From Vanessa cardui (taxonomy: Eukaryota; Arthropoda; Insecta; Lepidoptera; Nymphalidae), in assembly GCF_905220365.1 (NCBI RefSeq), contig NC_061141.1, positions 5,959,501 to 6,023,500 of the forward strand: a stretch of 64,000 nt of DNA. The letters run 5' to 3'. A program made the translations under genes and the position numbers. Positions within the stretch are counted from its first letter, which is position 1. Every line of letters starts with the position of its first letter. Below are positions 45,820 through 57,322 of this stretch, piece by piece. Below the pieces are notes generated by a model. It was not told the origin of the DNA. It did not search any database and saw nothing but the letters and a program-made list of their open reading frames with translations.

Positions 45820-46159
45820 ACGTATAGTATGACACAACTTAGATGTAGCATCGGCTATTCAATAAAATCGATTACTGCAATTTATTAAACCAATAGAGAT
45901 AGCTCCCTATCGCGCCATTCGACGCTATTCGTCGCTACAGATTCTCGCGTCAGTTCAACCCGAGAAAGCAAGTGCATGTAAATCGACGTGTCAAATTGAC
46001 GAATATAATAGGTTATATGATATTACAAGTTATTACGTTTATGTAAAGATCATATTCACATAGAAATAAATATTGATATTTTGGGTTGGCGTACTTAATT
46101 CGGATGTGATCGGTTTTACGAATTTTGCCGATGCTACATCTAAGATGTGTCATATACGT
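45820..46159. mobile_element. MITE-like element with ~33-bp terminal inverted repeats
   Basis: The left end, from acgtata through cacaacttagatgtagcatc to ggc (45820-45855), is matched in inverse by 46127-46159, with about one substitution and a 3-bp indel. The 340-bp element has a GC-richer interior (45905-45990). It has no ORF. A target duplication is not clear, so the superfamily is unresolved. Confidence 0.65.
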
Positions 46160-46288
46160 GACTATTCTCGGAATCCCATAAATTGAGAAGTTAGATAAGA
46201 AACTTTCAAAGTATTAGGCACGTTAAAAATGGAGGTCTACTGTTAAACAGTTTTTGGATATCTAGAGTTTTGACTCGCTTTACAAACA

Positions 46289-46321
46289 ACAAATAGTCAT
46301 CATAGATTGATGACTATTTGT
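46289..46321. repeat. Perfect 14-bp inverted repeat (hairpin)
   Basis: acaaatagtcatca, a 5-nt loop (tagat), and the exact complement. No neighbouring repeat explains it. Confidence 0.85.
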
Positions 46322-46526
46322 ATTAAGCCCCGGTCGTAAAGACAAAATACTTTTCAGTATTTCTGTTGAGATATTATTCATCAATACCAATCTGTAGTTT
46401 GAAGGTTAGTCGTCGTGTATTCCCGTGTCTTGGAAAGATCGTAAAGTACTTGGTGATACATTCGATTTTTCTAGTCGTATGATTACAATTAGATAATACA
46501 GAGTATTTTCAATTAATATGTGTATC

Positions 46527-46748
46527 TAAACCGATGATTGCGAGTTCAAACCCAGGCATCTCGTGCTCGGCGGTGAAGGAAAACGTCGTGAGGAAACCTG
46601 CATGTGTCTAATTTCACCGAAATTCTGCCACATGTGCATTCCACCAACCCGCATTGGATCAGCGTGGAGGAATATGTTTCAAAGCCTCTCCTTAATGGAA
46701 GAGGAGGCGTTATCCCAGCTGTACAGGTTGTTACTTTACTTTACTTTT
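46527..46748 (+). mobile_element. SINE A copy, TTTAC-tailed, with deletions
   Basis: Starts at aaccgatgattgcgagttc (box A lost), then jumps from the aggca after box B to tctcgtgctcggcgg, missing the tatata segment. Tail gttactttactttact. The 77-codon ORF is repeat-derived. Confidence 0.82.
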
Positions 46749-46749
46749 T

Positions 46750-48024
46750 TATGTGTGCTGACTTACCATAGAGGTAAGTCAGTACATATAAATTGAAAAC
46801 GTACTCTAAAATTACATAATAATCATTACGATGTTAGTTTTTTAAATGAGCGTCTGAGTGACAGTATTCTGGTTTTATAACTTAGTAAGTTAACGAGATC
46901 GTTAGTAACAGAAGGTATATCGGTATAACCACGTGTGTACAGTGACGGGAGGCCAATATTCATTTGCATATTGATAAACGTGAAGTCAAAATAATAAGGC
47001 GTTCTACTGAGGGGCGATCTTTTAGTACGTGATTATAAATTTATAATGTTTAATGTTCTTTTTTTAAATATAGTGGTTATGCATTATGGTGTCTGTTTAT
47101 ATTTTGTCGCAATTTTAAATAAATATTTATTGATTTTGCAACTACATTGAGCTATAACATTTATTAAGCTATAACATATTAGTTGTAAGCTCTTTACAGC
47201 AATAAAACAAAATTACACAACGTAAACGATAGTTCTATGATAATAATGAATGTATTATAACATACTTATGAACATAGTAATAACAACCAATCATCACTAT
47301 TATTTCGCCGTACGAGCTTTTGATGCATTCTTTTAAATCAGTTGGTCATTGGTCATTTATTTTTTGGACGAAAATTTTACCTTAAGAAATTGGCTATTTA
47401 ATTCAAAATACTGTTTTATATTATATTAAAATGCAAGAGGCGTCAATCCACTACCGTTTAATAATTATTTATGACAAATCCACGAGCTCACTAGCTCTTA
47501 ATACCTGGACACGACACTTACATTTTTATTTATTAATGGAATGACGCTGGCAGGAAAAGCAACGACTGATATTCTTGCGCTTTTTTTGTAGAGTCTTCAT
47601 ATATTATTGAGTTACAATTGTCCTTATCGGCTCACTTACATCTCATTTTAGAATACTTTAATGAAATTAAAACCGCGCAGTTTAAGGAGAGCCTTATGTC
47701 CGTACCATTGTAACATGCACATTTTTACCGTAACCATAATCGATGGGTCACGCCGGCTACAAGCGTAATTGTCGAATATTAACAATTCGTTCCTTATAGA
47801 ATCGAATTGATAATTTAACGGAGGTTCGATGCTTACGTGATACATCGGTCGTTTAAGATGTTAATCCTTATCACACAATCAAATGTATTTCTTATTTTTA
47901 ATTACGGTGTTTATCACTTTCCAGGCTCAATACACACAAAAGCGTAGTGTTATAGGATTATGTGTTCATCGTATATATTTAAAACAACCAAAGTCAGGCG
48001 GGTAAAAAAGCGCGGCACAGCTCG
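46750..48024. other. Repeat-poor stretch
   Basis: A minus-strand 65-codon ORF at 47648-47845 lies in a less AT-rich patch, but I see no domain or splice context. An octamer-like atttgcat occurs at 46962-46969. Confidence 0.4.
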
Positions 48025-48025
48025 T

Positions 48026-48225
48026 CTTTTTTATGTTCGTCGGTGGACGAGCATATGGACCACCTGATGGTAAGTGGTCACCACCGCCCATGGACAATGG
48101 CCCATAGATAACGCCAATACGTCACCGACCTTGGGAATTAAGATGATATATCCCTTTTGGCTGTCACACTACTTCAATCTAGAAGTACCTCTCAGATAGA
48201 CTTGCATAGAGCCCTACTACAAAGT
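48026..48225 (-). mobile_element. Repeat B copy, partly deleted
   Basis: tggacgagcatatggaccac, gatggtaagtggtcaccacc and gaccttgggaattaagatg are clear. The middle is missing, and it ends with gacttgcatagagccctac. Confidence 0.72.
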
Positions 48226-48805
48226 AAATTATTTCATTAAAAACCAGCAGTTAACACTTATTATTTATAAGGTAAATGCTACGATTAACGTATATAGGAG
48301 AAACTAATTGATATAATTAAAACATGGTTACGATAGCCGTTACAAATCTATATCAAAAGATTATCCGATATACTAATTAAGCTGAGCCTACTTTAAAGTC
48401 AACAATTTCCTTTTTATGACGACCGTTAATCCTGAACATCCTGATGTAAATATAAATATATATTTGATATGTTCCACTTTATTAACAGGTTCTTAGGAAT
48501 ATTCAATGTTATTTAAATCTCACGGGATTTTTTTATTGGTAATTATAAGTACGCATATAATGGAAATATTATAAAAACAAAACAAAATTTAGAAGCGGGT
48601 TAAAAGAACAGTGTGTAGGAAGATAATTATGTATGATTCACTTAATTTCGTGCCATGTCTAATTCTTTTTAGGTCTTTAGATTATTATTAAATTAACAAA
48701 GACTTAAATTATTAATTTTGTATCACTAAAAACACGTTACTTTTTTTTATAAAAACTAATTACTTTAACAGCTGCGAATCCCTAAAAACCGTTACGAGGG
48801 AGTGA
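48226..48805. other. AT-rich DNA upstream of the CpG island
   Basis: No recurring repeat or gene recognised. Confidence 0.4.
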
Positions 48806-48912
48806 TAAAATGATAAACATGGCGGACAGGTTCGCTTCACGCGTCGGCGCGCGCGCATGACGCATGACGTCACTTCCGCCCCCGCCCGCTTCCGGCGGAC
48901 ATTAACACAAGC
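48806..48912. promoter_or_regulatory. CpG-rich island, candidate promoter or first-exon region
   Basis: A ~100-bp GC- and CpG-rich island in otherwise AT-rich DNA, and the only such island in the window. It contains AACATGGCGGAC (48816-48827, YY1/Pho-like), a perfect TGACGTCA (48865-48872, CRE), and two ETS-type sites read on the minus strand, CGGAAGTG (48871-48878) and CCGGAAGC (48889-48896). The first ETS site overlaps the CRE. A plus-strand donor-like ggtaagg lies at 48922. Motif meanings are known mainly from animal housekeeping promoters, and function here is inferred. The ATG at 48819 opens only 13 codons, so any transcript start would be in a 5' UTR. Confidence 0.55.
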
Positions 48913-48921
48913 TGCTATTGT

Positions 48922-48928
48922 GGTAAGG
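48922..48928 (+). other. Splice-donor-like site downstream of the CpG island
   Basis: ggtaagg (GT at 48923-48924) matches the metazoan donor consensus at most positions. It would end a non-coding first exon starting in the island. A donor match of this quality also occurs by chance. Confidence 0.3.
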
Positions 48929-49338
48929 TTAGAAACAGACATGTAGCGTGAATGTTTAATTAATATAATAATTATTTTGACAATATCACCGAAATTATCG
49001 TGTAAAAATGTCTATTGTCTAAATCAAGATGGAAACGTAATTATTATTTAATGTATCGATTTAAACGATTATGATTCGATTATCTTATTTTATTATTTTA
49101 AATAAGTATGAGTATTTTTTTCATTCGATTATTGCAAAGTACATATCGTATTAGCGGCGGCTTGGTAGATCCATGTTGTCGGTATAAAATAAAATCAAGT
49201 CACTTTATTTTCATTTTCTTTATAGTATACATTTTTCTCTTTACAGTTTTTTTTACCATTTTGAACTCAAAATCCGTCTTATATCATAAACGAGAACAGT
49301 AAGCTGACACTTGTAACGTTAATAGCCTTAATTTAAAC

Positions 49339-49568
49339 GACCTCTGTGGTCGAGTAGTATGTATACCGTTTTCATGGGTACGCCACACCGAAGTCCCGGG
49401 TACGATTCCATCCGATGTAGAAAAAGTTCATTAGTTTTCTATCTTGTCTTGGGTCAGGGTGTTTGTGGTACCGTCGTTACTTCTGATTTTCTATAACACA
49501 AGTGCTTTAGCTACTTACATCGGGATCAGAGTAGTGTGTGTGATGTTGTCCAATATTTATTTATTTAA
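49339..49568 (+). mobile_element. SINE C copy
   Basis: Plus-oriented, with head gacctctgtggtcgagtagt, a slightly altered box B (gggtacgattcc), full body and an ATTT-rich tail at 49554-49568. A short atttaaa flanks it at 49331-49337 and 49562-49568 and may be its target duplication. Confidence 0.87.
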
Positions 49569-50340
49569 AGCGGGTATATAATAATATTATATAATGAAAC
49601 CTACGAAACGAGCTGCGTACTGTGATATAAGTTTTATTTAATAAATAAAAAAAATAATCATAGCTATTACATTGATTATTTTTTAGGTAAAAATATGTAA
49701 TATTTTATCGGCCCAATGGATTTGGTCATTGCCTTATAAGCTGACAACTAACCCAGTGAGGCAGTTGGCGATGTGTAATGGTTAATGTATTTGCGTTGAC
49801 AAGTGTTATTGCGAATCTGTATTTACATACGAATGAGTCGTCTGATTCAATTTGGGTGTCAGTTCTTGCAATGAAATAAATATTTTTTAGGTCTGTGGAA
49901 TATTCTCTTACGTGGAATAAATTATTTAAAATTTGAGAGTCTCAGAACATTTTCTGAATGAGATTATATTAACTTTTAATAAATTTCATCTCATATTGAA
50001 CATCTGATTGAATCTAATTGATAACAGCGGTTTTAAAATTGTTTATGACGCCCAACGTTGAAATTTTGTTCACATTCATTCATTCTTTATGGATAATATA
50101 AACATCGCATAACATATCTAATCATACGATGAGTGTTTCGTTGTCTATGCGTACACGCACTGAGAAATCATTCATTCAATAAAATAGAAACTTTGTACTG
50201 TTATTATTAAATCATTTTTGGCTACTAAAATTATAGAGGCATGAACTATTAACATCAAATAATGCTACTTTTATATGTTAGTACGAAAATAAATATGTTC
50301 CTTTTAACAAAGGTATCTTATCTTTGAAATAAACACCGAT
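49569..50340. other. Unassigned DNA
   Basis: No gene or recurring repeat recognised. Confidence 0.4.
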
Positions 50341-50344
50341 ATAC

Positions 50345-50535
50345 ATACATTGGGACGGTTAGAAATGTTAATTGCATCTGCAATATTCCACCAAAGTTGG
50401 ACACTCAGCTATTATACCCTTGTGCCTGTTACACTGACTAATTTATCCATAAAACCGGAATACAACAGTACAAAGCATTGCTTGGCGAGAGAATATATGA
50501 TGAGTGGATCTACCCAGAAAGGCTTGCCCCAACCC
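50345..50535 (-). mobile_element. Repeat B copy, strongly diverged
   Basis: cccttgtgcctgttacactg, ttatccataaaaccggaata, cttggcgagagaatatatga and ctacccagaaaggcttgcccc follow family order. The 73-codon plus-strand ORF across it is spurious. Confidence 0.6.
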
Positions 50536-50689
50536 CAAGTAATTGTTTCTCGTGCAAACAAAGCTACATAGTATTATCTACAGAATACATAGCTCTCTCG
50601 ACTACGCACTAGTCAAAATAATGTTTATTCGAGCCGGGCATGTATAGCGATAATTAACGTAAATATTATTCATCATTATAAAATTTTAA

Positions 50690-50807
50690 ATCTGTATTAT
50701 CCACAATTAACAATATAAATGTAAAAGTAACTCTGTCTGTCTGACGCTTTTTCACGACCAAATCGCTGAACCGAATTCGATGAAATTTGAACTCCAGGAA
50801 AAGACAT
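50690..50807 (+). mobile_element. Family D Helitron-like element, left part, split by repeat B
   Basis: aatgtaaaagtaactctgtc, ccaaatcgctgaaccgaatt and cgatgaaatttgaactccag, then interruption after aaaagacata. It resumes at 51097. Confidence 0.65.
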
Positions 50808-51096
50808 ACTTGGTGTTAGGGCTTTGTGCTAGCCCGTCTGGGTAGGTACCACCCACTCACCAGATCTTCTACCGCCAAATAACAGTACTCAGTATTGTTG
50901 TGTTCTGGTTTGAAGGGTGAGTGAGCCAGTGTAACTACAGGCACAAGGGACATAATATCTTAGTTCCCAAGGTTGGTGGCATATTGACGATGTAAAGAAT
51001 CGTTGATATTTCTTACAGCATCATTGTCTATGGTTGATGGTGACCACATACCATCAGGTGCCCCATATGCTCGTCCGCCAACCTATTCCATAAAAA
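50808..51096 (+). mobile_element. Repeat B copy nested in family D
   Basis: Near-complete and among the best preserved: cttggtgttagggctttgtg start, all internal blocks, and the end gtccgccaacctattccataaaaa. Being inside D it is younger than that element. Confidence 0.87.
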
Positions 51097-51164
51097 GCCT
51101 ACTGTTTTGCTTAACACATGACAAATAACACCCTAAAACGCGAACGAAACCGCGGCCGATTACT
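51097..51164 (+). mobile_element. Family D Helitron-like element, right part
   Basis: gcctactgttttgct, aacacatgacaaataacacc and cgcgaacgaaaccgcggccg match the 3' part of D. The final CTAG is not preserved (gattactttt). Confidence 0.6.
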
Positions 51165-53039
51165 TTTTTTAATATAAAAACAAAACTCAAAAAGCACTTT
51201 AAAATAACAACTTATAGAATACCTATTTAAGTTACATAATACGATAATAAAGCAAAACGTTATGACATTTACAATGGCGGCAAAAATTCAAGCAACAATT
51301 TATATCGAGTAAATTCGTTATTTACAATGCATTCAAATCGATTCAATACTATCGATTCTTTGTCGATACATTACTCGTTTACATTACCGTACAATGTGCT
51401 TACCTGACAACATTAGTATTCAAACATTTCAGCCCGAGCTCTCTCTTCACGACCCAGAGCCTTAAGGTCTTTAATTGTTAGGAACCGTTGTTGCCTAAGG
51501 ATTTACTCGGACAATACGTAAATTATGTTACGGAGAAATTTCAAGAGATCTTATCTCGATTTTATGATAAGCTAGACTTTACTGTGGTTTTGTTTGTGTG
51601 AAAATCTTTTCTGCCTCGAGAGCTAAAGAGAAATAAAATAATAACAATTTATAAAATACATTTGTCACATATTGTTTTATATAATAATTACCAAAGTTAT
51701 GACGATATGATGTCTTATACATTCTTATATGTTATCTATCTCTATCGCTAGGTATATTTTTTTTATTTTAATTTTATTTATTGGGTTTGCTAGCGATTTT
51801 ACATTTAATATACAATTAGATGATATGCATACAAAGATTATGTAAAAACATTTAAAAGCAAACACTACGTGCTAATGTAACTATTAATTACTGATCGAAC
51901 CCCTTACTTCAAAATCATTAGATACAACAATAATCAACTACTCTAAAGAAGTAGAACTTAGAAGCTACAAACTACCCAAGACCAAAAACCAACTTTTCAA
52001 TTCAAGCGAAAAAAAACACGAATTTCTTACTATATTCAATTTACAATCACTTACTTGAATAATAATTAAAATGCTATTAAGTGATCTTTTTTATTCGAAG
52101 ATGCTTTCATTGATAGAGGTTCAAAGTACCGATAAGATAATACAATTATTTGCGTAATAGCCTTTCCAATACAGTACTTTCACTTATTTTAAGTCTGTTT
52201 TGTAACAGAAGAATCAAACAGTTAATTAATCTTTTCGAATACTTTATTAAACTTTAATATTGTTCTGAATATCGATGGATATAAATACCCATTTTATTAT
52301 TTTGCTTTAGTCTTTTTTAGATGATTGATATACAAATCCACAAAACCATATTGAATAAGCTCCAAATATTTTACTCAAGAGGATAACTTATGCTCGTATT
52401 GAGATTTTGCTAAATTTAAATTTAGTAATAATGAATCATAATAAATAAATAATTAAAATAGATCAAACCACGGATTCGTTTAAAGAATAACTGGTGAATG
52501 TTTGATAACCACCCATACAGTAATTAATCCATCATAAATTAAGAGGAAAGTTGAAGGGCAATGGCTAGACTATACAAGGTTTGACATGAGCAGGAAAGAA
52601 TGGACTCTGTATGACGGCAAAAGAAAGAAAGGTAGAACCTGAATAACTGTGTAACTGTGTATATATACATATAATAACAACAGATCAATGATGACATTAC
52701 CATCTTAATAGCAGCCTCTGAGCAGTTCCAAGGCCACCTGTCCTCTTCGTAGTACTATTAAATTAAACTAAAGATTCGCTGTAACAAAATAAACCATTTT
52801 ACATCGGTTCTATTGGCATTTTACCTAAAGGTCACAATTACATTCAGATCACCCACCCGTCGAAGCAAAGGGCACGGTTTTAGTGTATAGTTTAGTAATT
52901 TTGTTCCTTGGTTGTAATTTACATGAGGATTTTTCCACTTCCAATGAATTATTTTACAAGTTAGCTAATGACTCAGTGTAATTGAACTTACCATTATAAA
53001 ATATCTTAAATTACTAAATTGAAACGAAATTTATCATTA
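51165..53039. other. Long repeat-poor AT-rich stretch
   Basis: No gene. A plus-strand frame of ~33 codons at 52545-52645 (KRKVEG..WLDYTRFDMSRKEW) looks vaguely like a LINE tail but is too short to assign. Confidence 0.35.
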
Positions 53040-53261
53040 TTACATCGTATAAAACAAAGTCGCGTATCGTTGTCTGTCCGTGTATGCTTAGATCTTTAAA
53101 GTTACGCAAAGGATGAAGCGATTTTTTTTAAATGATAGAGTGATTTGAGAGGATGTTTTTTGTGTGTAAAACAATGAAAATTTAGTGAAGAAGCACTGAT
53201 AATTTTAGAAGTTCCTACTGTGATGTCATACTGTAGTACCCGTGCGAAGCTGGGCCGGTTA
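53040..53261 (+). mobile_element. Helitron-like non-autonomous element (family F copy 2)
   Basis: Same block order as 4466-4713 with an extra ~20 bp near gtgtgtaaaacaatgaaa. The end reads cccgtgcgaagctgggccgg without CTAG. Confidence 0.6.
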
Positions 53262-53343
53262 TTTTTTTATAACTCTTAGGATAAACCTCCACTTTATAAG
53301 AAAGAATTCGATGCGCTTTTGGCTACGTAGATCCAGTTTTAGT

Positions 53344-53460
53344 TCACCAACCCGCATTGGAACAGCGTGATGGAATATGTTCCAAACCTTCTCCTCAAAG
53401 GGACAGGAGTTCTTTAGCCCAGCAGTGGGAATTTACAGGCTGTTGTTGTTGTTGTTGTAT
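53344..53460 (+). mobile_element. SINE A fragment, 5'-truncated, TTG-tailed
   Basis: Starts at caccaacccgcattggaaca and runs to a clean (TTG)n tail. The lack of a head together with an intact tail is what abortive reverse transcription gives. Confidence 0.82.
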
Positions 53461-54438
53461 ATAGTAATGTTATTTATATGTTTAAAACCTCAATGCGACA
53501 TCTCTTATGGTACAAATATTTGTTTCGAGGATCATGTCAATGTACGGACTGTTCAAGGAAATGAAGTAAATATGTCGTCTTTAATAAAGGCGATTATTGC
53601 TTAAATCTGGTATTTTTTCATGTTCGGCGTACAGTACAATAGAGTTCTTGAAATGTTCTCTGTGACTATTCAAATTAGTTTTCACTTCAGCGATCCGGCA
53701 AATTGCGAAAGAACTGTGGCCATTAAAGTCGCATAGAAAATCAATTTTACTGTTTTACAGAACTCATTAACTTTGTAAATGTGAAAGGTTACTTCCATTC
53801 GCGGCACTTTTTTACCACGCGATTAAATAGAGACAAAACCGAAACAAAATTAAATAATGTTACAATAGAGAATTTGCTTTTTGGTAATAAAAGTTTTAGA
53901 GTACAACGAACTGTCTTTTATTATGTCACAGAGCAGAGTTATATTTCCAAGTCATAGAATAGGCGCGAAATTTACCATAGACTATACATAACATAGACAA
54001 GTTGTATTTTGAGAAATAAGGTAAGAAAAAAAATGCTGATATTAAGTTGTGAGATTCAGTACAAATCCTACCCCTCTAATAATTTAAATGGGAAACCCTC
54101 AACGCATATGTTGTCATGAGAACATAAAATAATAATTTTGACTAACACATTATAACCCTTCCAGGATTACATTTTATGGGCTTAATTTAATTAAATTAAT
54201 TAGGAAGTGTCACCTAATCATATTTCCCTTAGGAAGCCAAAAAGTGCCTATATCTTAAAACTGTCAAAATGCTGTCAACCGTATCAGCAAAATTTTATAT
54301 TTTATCTGTAATTACACTGACTCACTTGTCCTGCATATAAAGTAACATGACTTTTAGATTAACAAACATGTGGGAATAATTTTATACATATTATACTTTT
54401 AGACTTGGGAGTAGTATTTTGTGAGTCAGAAAAAACAA
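53461..54438. other. Unassigned DNA
   Basis: No recurring repeat apart from a doubtful short repeat B trace near 54312 (ttacactgactcacttgtcc). Confidence 0.35.
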
Positions 54439-54439
54439 A

Positions 54440-54656
54440 GTAAAGTAATGCCAGTAAATATTCACGCTGTTCCAATGAGAGTTGGTGGGATGCACATATG
54501 GTAGAATTTCGATTAAATTGGACACAAGCAGGTTTCCTCACGATATTTCTCTTCACCGCCGAGCACGAGATGAATTATAAACACAAATTAAGCACACATA
54601 TAGTGGTGCTTGCCTGGGTTTGAAACCGAAATCATCGTTAAAATGCACGCGTTCTA
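54440..54656 (-). mobile_element. SINE A copy with 3' deletion
   Basis: Tail complement taaagtaatgcc joins near cacgctgttccaatgagag, skipping the aggcctcctcttcc block. It continues through the tatagtggtgctt diagnostic of the TTTAC subtype to an altered box B and head. Confidence 0.78.
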
Positions 54657-55685
54657 GTGAGTCAGTAATGTTGTGTTATTGGTCTTGCTCATGCTCAGAT
54701 TGTGCTTGTAATTGTATGAATAGCAATATATTAATATTTATTATATTCTGATGTGTGTGTTCTAGGTTAAGGATTTTGACAATCTCCTTCGTATATTCTC
54801 TATTTTGCAAGTCATCGAAGAAACTGTCTCTAACAGTAACTAACAGCTTTTAAGCAAAATTGCAATTTGTTAAACCAAAAATGTTGACATAGGTTTATTA
54901 TTCTACGCGATAGCACTAACATTTGGAAACCCTGTTTCATGGGCAGTTTTACCGCATATAACTATTTATTGTGTTAACGGTTTATAAATAAGCTATGTAA
55001 TAATTTAACGATCTATACATGCAGTAAATTAGCTGTAGTCAAAGCGCTTCCCTCGTCAGTTAACTTGAGGACAACCTTATTTTGTCTTTGTGTATATTTC
55101 ACATGGTCACACTACTTATATAGTATATTTTTGGCCCAAAGAATCAAATGTTTCTGATTCAAAGAGAATATTCTGGATATATTCTTGTTACTATTGAACG
55201 CGGTCATTATATGGACACCATTCTTAGAAACTTATTACGTAGAAACCAAAAGAAAAAGTAAACAATGACTTATGTAAATTTTGTAATACAAATAAAATTA
55301 TAAATAATTTCTCATAAGTTTTTCAAATAATAAAATAAAAAATGTGACAGAGTAGATACGTAGATAAAGAAATTTGTAAGACCTGTCATACTCGTCATAG
55401 CTATTACTTCACACCTTACATAGTATTAAAGTAGGTTCTGTATTGACTCACGTAAGCCGATTGAATAAATTTGATGTATTGAATATGGAAGAACTAAAAT
55501 TGGGTCACTGATATATGAAGACGAGCTTGTATTCATTTATATGGGAAAGTATAGTATGGGCGAAAATGAGAAGTACTATCCAAATGCACAAGAGACATAC
55601 CATGTTACTGTCTATAATTGGATTTTATTTCTTACACATCGCTCAACTCCTAAGAATGTTTGTGCCAAAATACCATTTAAGCATT
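54657..55685. other. Unassigned DNA
   Basis: The 60- and 119-codon ORFs near the right end overlap the next SINE or are chance. Confidence 0.4.
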
Positions 55686-55691
55686 CATTTA

Positions 55692-55985
55692 AAGTAAAAA
55701 GTAAAGTAACAGCCTGTAAATTTCCCACTGCTGCGATAAGACCTCCTCTTCCATTAAGGAGAGGGTTTGGAACATATTCCACCACGCTGTTGAAATACGG
55801 GTTGGTAGAATGCACATGTGGCAGAACTTCGATGAAATTAGACACATGCAGGTTTCCTCACGATGTTTTCCATCACCGCCTAGCACGAGATGAATTATAA
55901 ACACAAATTAAGCACATATATTTAGTGGTGGTTGCCTGTGTTTGAACCCGCAATCATCGGTCTTACCACTGGGCCATCTCAGCTC
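55692..55985 (-). mobile_element. SINE A copy, TTTAC-tailed
   Basis: Tail complement aaagtaaaaagtaaagtaac, full body, box B region and head (ctgggccatctcagctc). A ~15-bp deletion removes the aagatgcacgcgttc part of the head. Flanked by aagcattcattta (55679-55691) and aagcgttcattta (55986-55998), a 13-bp duplication with one mismatch. Confidence 0.88.
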
Positions 55986-55998
55986 AAGCGTTCATTTA

Positions 55999-56204
55999 TC
56001 AATTTAAAAAAAAACTGTTCGATCGTTTGATAAGTTTTGTATCGTGTATTTTTTCTTACCTGGCGCTACAATTCATCAACGTATGTTATACATCGGTCGC
56101 CATGACAATCTCTATAATAGAGGTAGCACAACAACTACCTATATATGTAAATAATATACAAATATGCATTGAGTAATATTTTAAATAGTAATGACTATTG
56201 ATGA
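55999..56204. other. Unassigned DNA
   Basis: Nothing recognised. Confidence 0.4.
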
Positions 56205-56350
56205 CTCAAACTCAAACTCAAATTGCTTTATTTAATATAGAATTACACTTTCTTATTGAAGGTCAATTGAAACAGTACCACCGGTTCGGAAAAGAAAATA
56301 CCCCGACCTGAGAAGAACCGGCGAAAGAAACTCAGCGGGATTTTTGGCTC
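56205..56350 (-). repeat. Repeat G-like copy, well preserved
   Basis: actcaaactcaaactcaaat, then gaattacactttcttattg, taccaccggttcggaaaag, ccccgacctgagaagaaccg and gaaactcagcgggatttt. It is the clearest example of this widespread lepidopteran repeat here. Confidence 0.62.
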
Positions 56351-56455
56351 ATATATTATGATTATGTAAACAATTTAAATGAAATGAAATAGATGAAGAA
56401 TAATATTAGAATTATTAAATTCATGATCACGCGATGATCAATAATCGTTCCCAAA

Positions 56456-56690
56456 TCAATTAGCATTGTCTCTATCTTTTAAAAATAAAATACTTACAGC
56501 CCAGTAGAGGTAAGGATACGGAGAATAAAACCGCTTCAGATTTTTGTAATTTCGTATCACTACCTGTAATTTTCGCGGAATGCTCACAAAAAGACGAGGA
56601 AATACCAGATGGTAAGCCACAAATCTCATGGCCTCTGAAGCCATAATGTTCGCAATCAAACCGTTCACACACCATAACAGTGGGAACTAT
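56456..56690 (-). CDS. Possible unidentified exon on the minus strand
   Basis: I do not recognise the product. On the minus strand an acceptor-like ttatcccctgtcag precedes, and a strong donor-like gtaagt (complement near 56495-56500) follows, a segment of ~190 bp. Two frames are open across it. One gives a cysteine-bearing peptide (MVCERFDCEHYGFRGHEICG). The other gives a hydrophobic and basic one (VAYHLVFPRLFVSIPRKLQ). Two overlapping open frames mean at most one is real, and both may be chance. No poly(A) signal or neighbouring exon was identified. Confidence 0.25.
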
Positions 56691-56699
56691 CCTCTGACA

Positions 56700-57322
56700 G
56701 GGGATAACATTTAATAATCCTTATTGTAATGCCATAGAGGCTATATTACCATAACTAATCTGATATGTAAATTATGCAATTTTTTTCTTTTTTTTTTGTT
56801 GTTGTATTTGTAAGCCTTATTGTATAGCAATAAGGTATATAATGAAATACAGTTTTTGAAAACATTTCTGTAAAATACAATCAGATTTGCTCATAGAGCA
56901 TATCGAAGGGTTTGAATGCTTTGTACATTGAACTTACCATTTTTACGAATGCATTAATATTTATCTGTTTCTTAAAGACATCAGATTTGGGTGATCATAG
57001 CAATAAACTAATAAAATTTACGATTTGTACTAAATTTAAATACCTTAGTAAAGATAATTTCGATGAATACGAAATAAAAATATGGATAATCCAATTAATA
57101 TTTCCAGACTACAATTTTTATTTACATATGTGTCAAGTTTTAATCAGAAGCGTTAAGTTTTTTCTTGATTGATTAACTAACATCAATCCATACAAACTTT
57201 CTGATTTATTATATTAGAAAGACAAAGTCTACGCAATTAAAAAATCATGTTACGAATTAAAAAGGATTTTAATATATCTTAAGAAACACTAACCTATCTT
57301 TAATCAAATATAAAATATTAAA
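56700..57322. other. Unassigned AT-rich DNA
   Basis: An 86-codon plus-strand ORF at 56912-57172 is I/K/N/F-rich with no domain. No recurring repeat. Confidence 0.4.

Noticed and set aside
45905..45990. Promoter in the GC-richer patch
   Set aside because: An initiator-like tcagttc is present but no downstream element fits, and the patch lies inside the MITE-like element, which explains it better.
52545..52645. Frame resembling a LINE C-terminal tail
   Set aside because: About 33 codons with only weak similarity to a W-x(n)-D-x(n)-W pattern; not enough to assign.
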